This document shows positions 32,305 to 32,682 of a stretch of 32,682 nt of DNA, piece after piece. The stretch's first letter is position 1. Every line of letters begins with the position of its first letter. The position numbers and the translations under genes were made by a program. This stretch comes from an uncultured Acidobacteriia bacterium (GTDB lineage Bacteria > Acidobacteriota > Terriglobia > Bryobacterales > Bryobacteraceae), in the NCBI GenBank assembly GCA_903875575.1, contig CAIQWJ010000096.1, positions 1 to 32,682 on the forward strand. The letters run 5' to 3'. The notes under the pieces were generated by a model, which saw only the letters and a program-made list of their open reading frames with translations, was not told the DNA's origin and searched no databases.

Positions 32305-32682
32305 ATGACGGAGTGGCGTGGGACCGATCTGTTTGGCAGTGGGAAAACGGGGCTGGATTATGCGGACCCGCGATATTATGCGGCGAGCTATGGCCGGTTT
32401 AATACTGCGGACCAGTATCAGGCGTCGGCGGGACCTGCGGACCCGGGCTCGTGGAATCGGTATGCGTACGTTGGCGGCGATCCGGTAAATTTCGCCGATC
32501 CCGGTGGTCGTGATCGGTTCAGCTGCGCAATTTACGGCAGTCGCTGCGATAGCGCCATGACGGATTGTGGCCTCGGAGTTGATGGGCCTGCCAATGGCTT
32601 GTTTTCCGGGCTCGACCCAATCGCGATGGTAACCTGCTCCGGCTATTCGCCGATATGGCCGGTAGACGGCTTTGCTGGAAGC
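32305..32682 (+). CDS. RHS repeat-associated core, partial (5'-less tip)
   Basis: The frame runs open to the window end (126 codons). It reads TGLDYADPRYYAASYGRFNT, ADQY, then NRYAYVGGDPVNFADPGGRD, the conserved end of the RHS core where YD-repeat shells stop and the variable C-terminal tip starts. Residues after GGRDRF (with SCAIYGSRCDSAMTDC) are probably the start of a variable toxin or effector tip, cut by the window. Only about 10 residues of the gene lie before the core signature, so the thousands of bases that normally encode the shell are missing. It is either an orphan tip displaced from a full-length rhs gene or a degraded copy. Confidence 0.8.
   Translation, partial: MTEWRGTDLFGSGKTGLDYADPRYYAASYGRFNTADQYQASAGPADPGSWNRYAYVGGDPVNFADPGGRDRFSCAIYGSRCDSAMTDCGLGVDGPANGLFSGLDPIAMVTCSGYSPIWPVDGFAGS

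Overview
The window looks like chromosome of an Acidobacteriota bacterium, most likely of the Solibacter/Bryobacter (subdivision 3) type. The grounds are a TIGR03435-family protein, a PEP-CTERM surface protein, a Uma2-type gene, a multiheme cytochrome/TPR fusion, an RHS-core fragment, high GC and weak Shine-Dalgarno sites. This placement is inference; there is no rRNA, tRNA or marker phylogeny here. No prophage, CRISPR array or complete insertion sequence was seen.

Layout. (1) 1-8.6 kb: a secreted TIGR03435 protein (+) meets a minus-strand run of five closely packed genes: Tat-exported Gfo/Idh-type oxidoreductase, membrane hypothetical, cstA, ybdD and an EEP-family hydrolase. An STT3-like membrane glycosyltransferase lies upstream of them. 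(2) 8.7-14.6 kb: a fused PlsC + OlsB-like acyltransferase (+), then convergent minus-strand genes for a MrfA/YprA-type helicase, a 57-residue hypothetical and a flavin monooxygenase. (3) 14.7-20.4 kb (+): a Uma2 gene without a usable start, a seven-heme cytochrome with TPRs, and a tight four-gene operon of LiaI-like and LiaF-like membrane proteins, a LytS-type histidine kinase and a LytTR regulator. (4) 20.4-22.8 kb (-): two TadE-like pseudopilins and a TadG-like protein. (5) 23.2-27.0 kb: a PEP-CTERM protein (+) whose 3' end overlaps folC, the last gene of a housekeeping operon rsfS-rlmH-accD-folC (-). (6) 27.0-31.1 kb (+): an unusual secreted repeat protein ending in an M15/LAS-like metallopeptidase signature, then a fused aminodeoxychorismate synthase and a UPF0173 metal-dependent hydrolase. 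(7) 31.2-32.7 kb: a small hypothetical (-) and the 3' tip of an RHS protein running off the window.

How the genes fit together. Folate is the clearest metabolic theme: pabAB supplies the p-aminobenzoate branch and folC the glutamylation step. accD and the OlsF-like acyltransferase concern lipids. Many of the other products are envelope-directed (STT3-like, LiaI/LiaF-LytST, Tad pseudopilins, PEP-CTERM protein, LAS-like protein, RHS).

Two window-scale signals stand out. The + strand is C-rich over G up to about 25.1 kb and G-rich beyond it, whichever strand the genes lie on. A 10-bp-period intergenic repeat occurs at 17.56 kb, with a decayed inverted copy at 31.11 kb.
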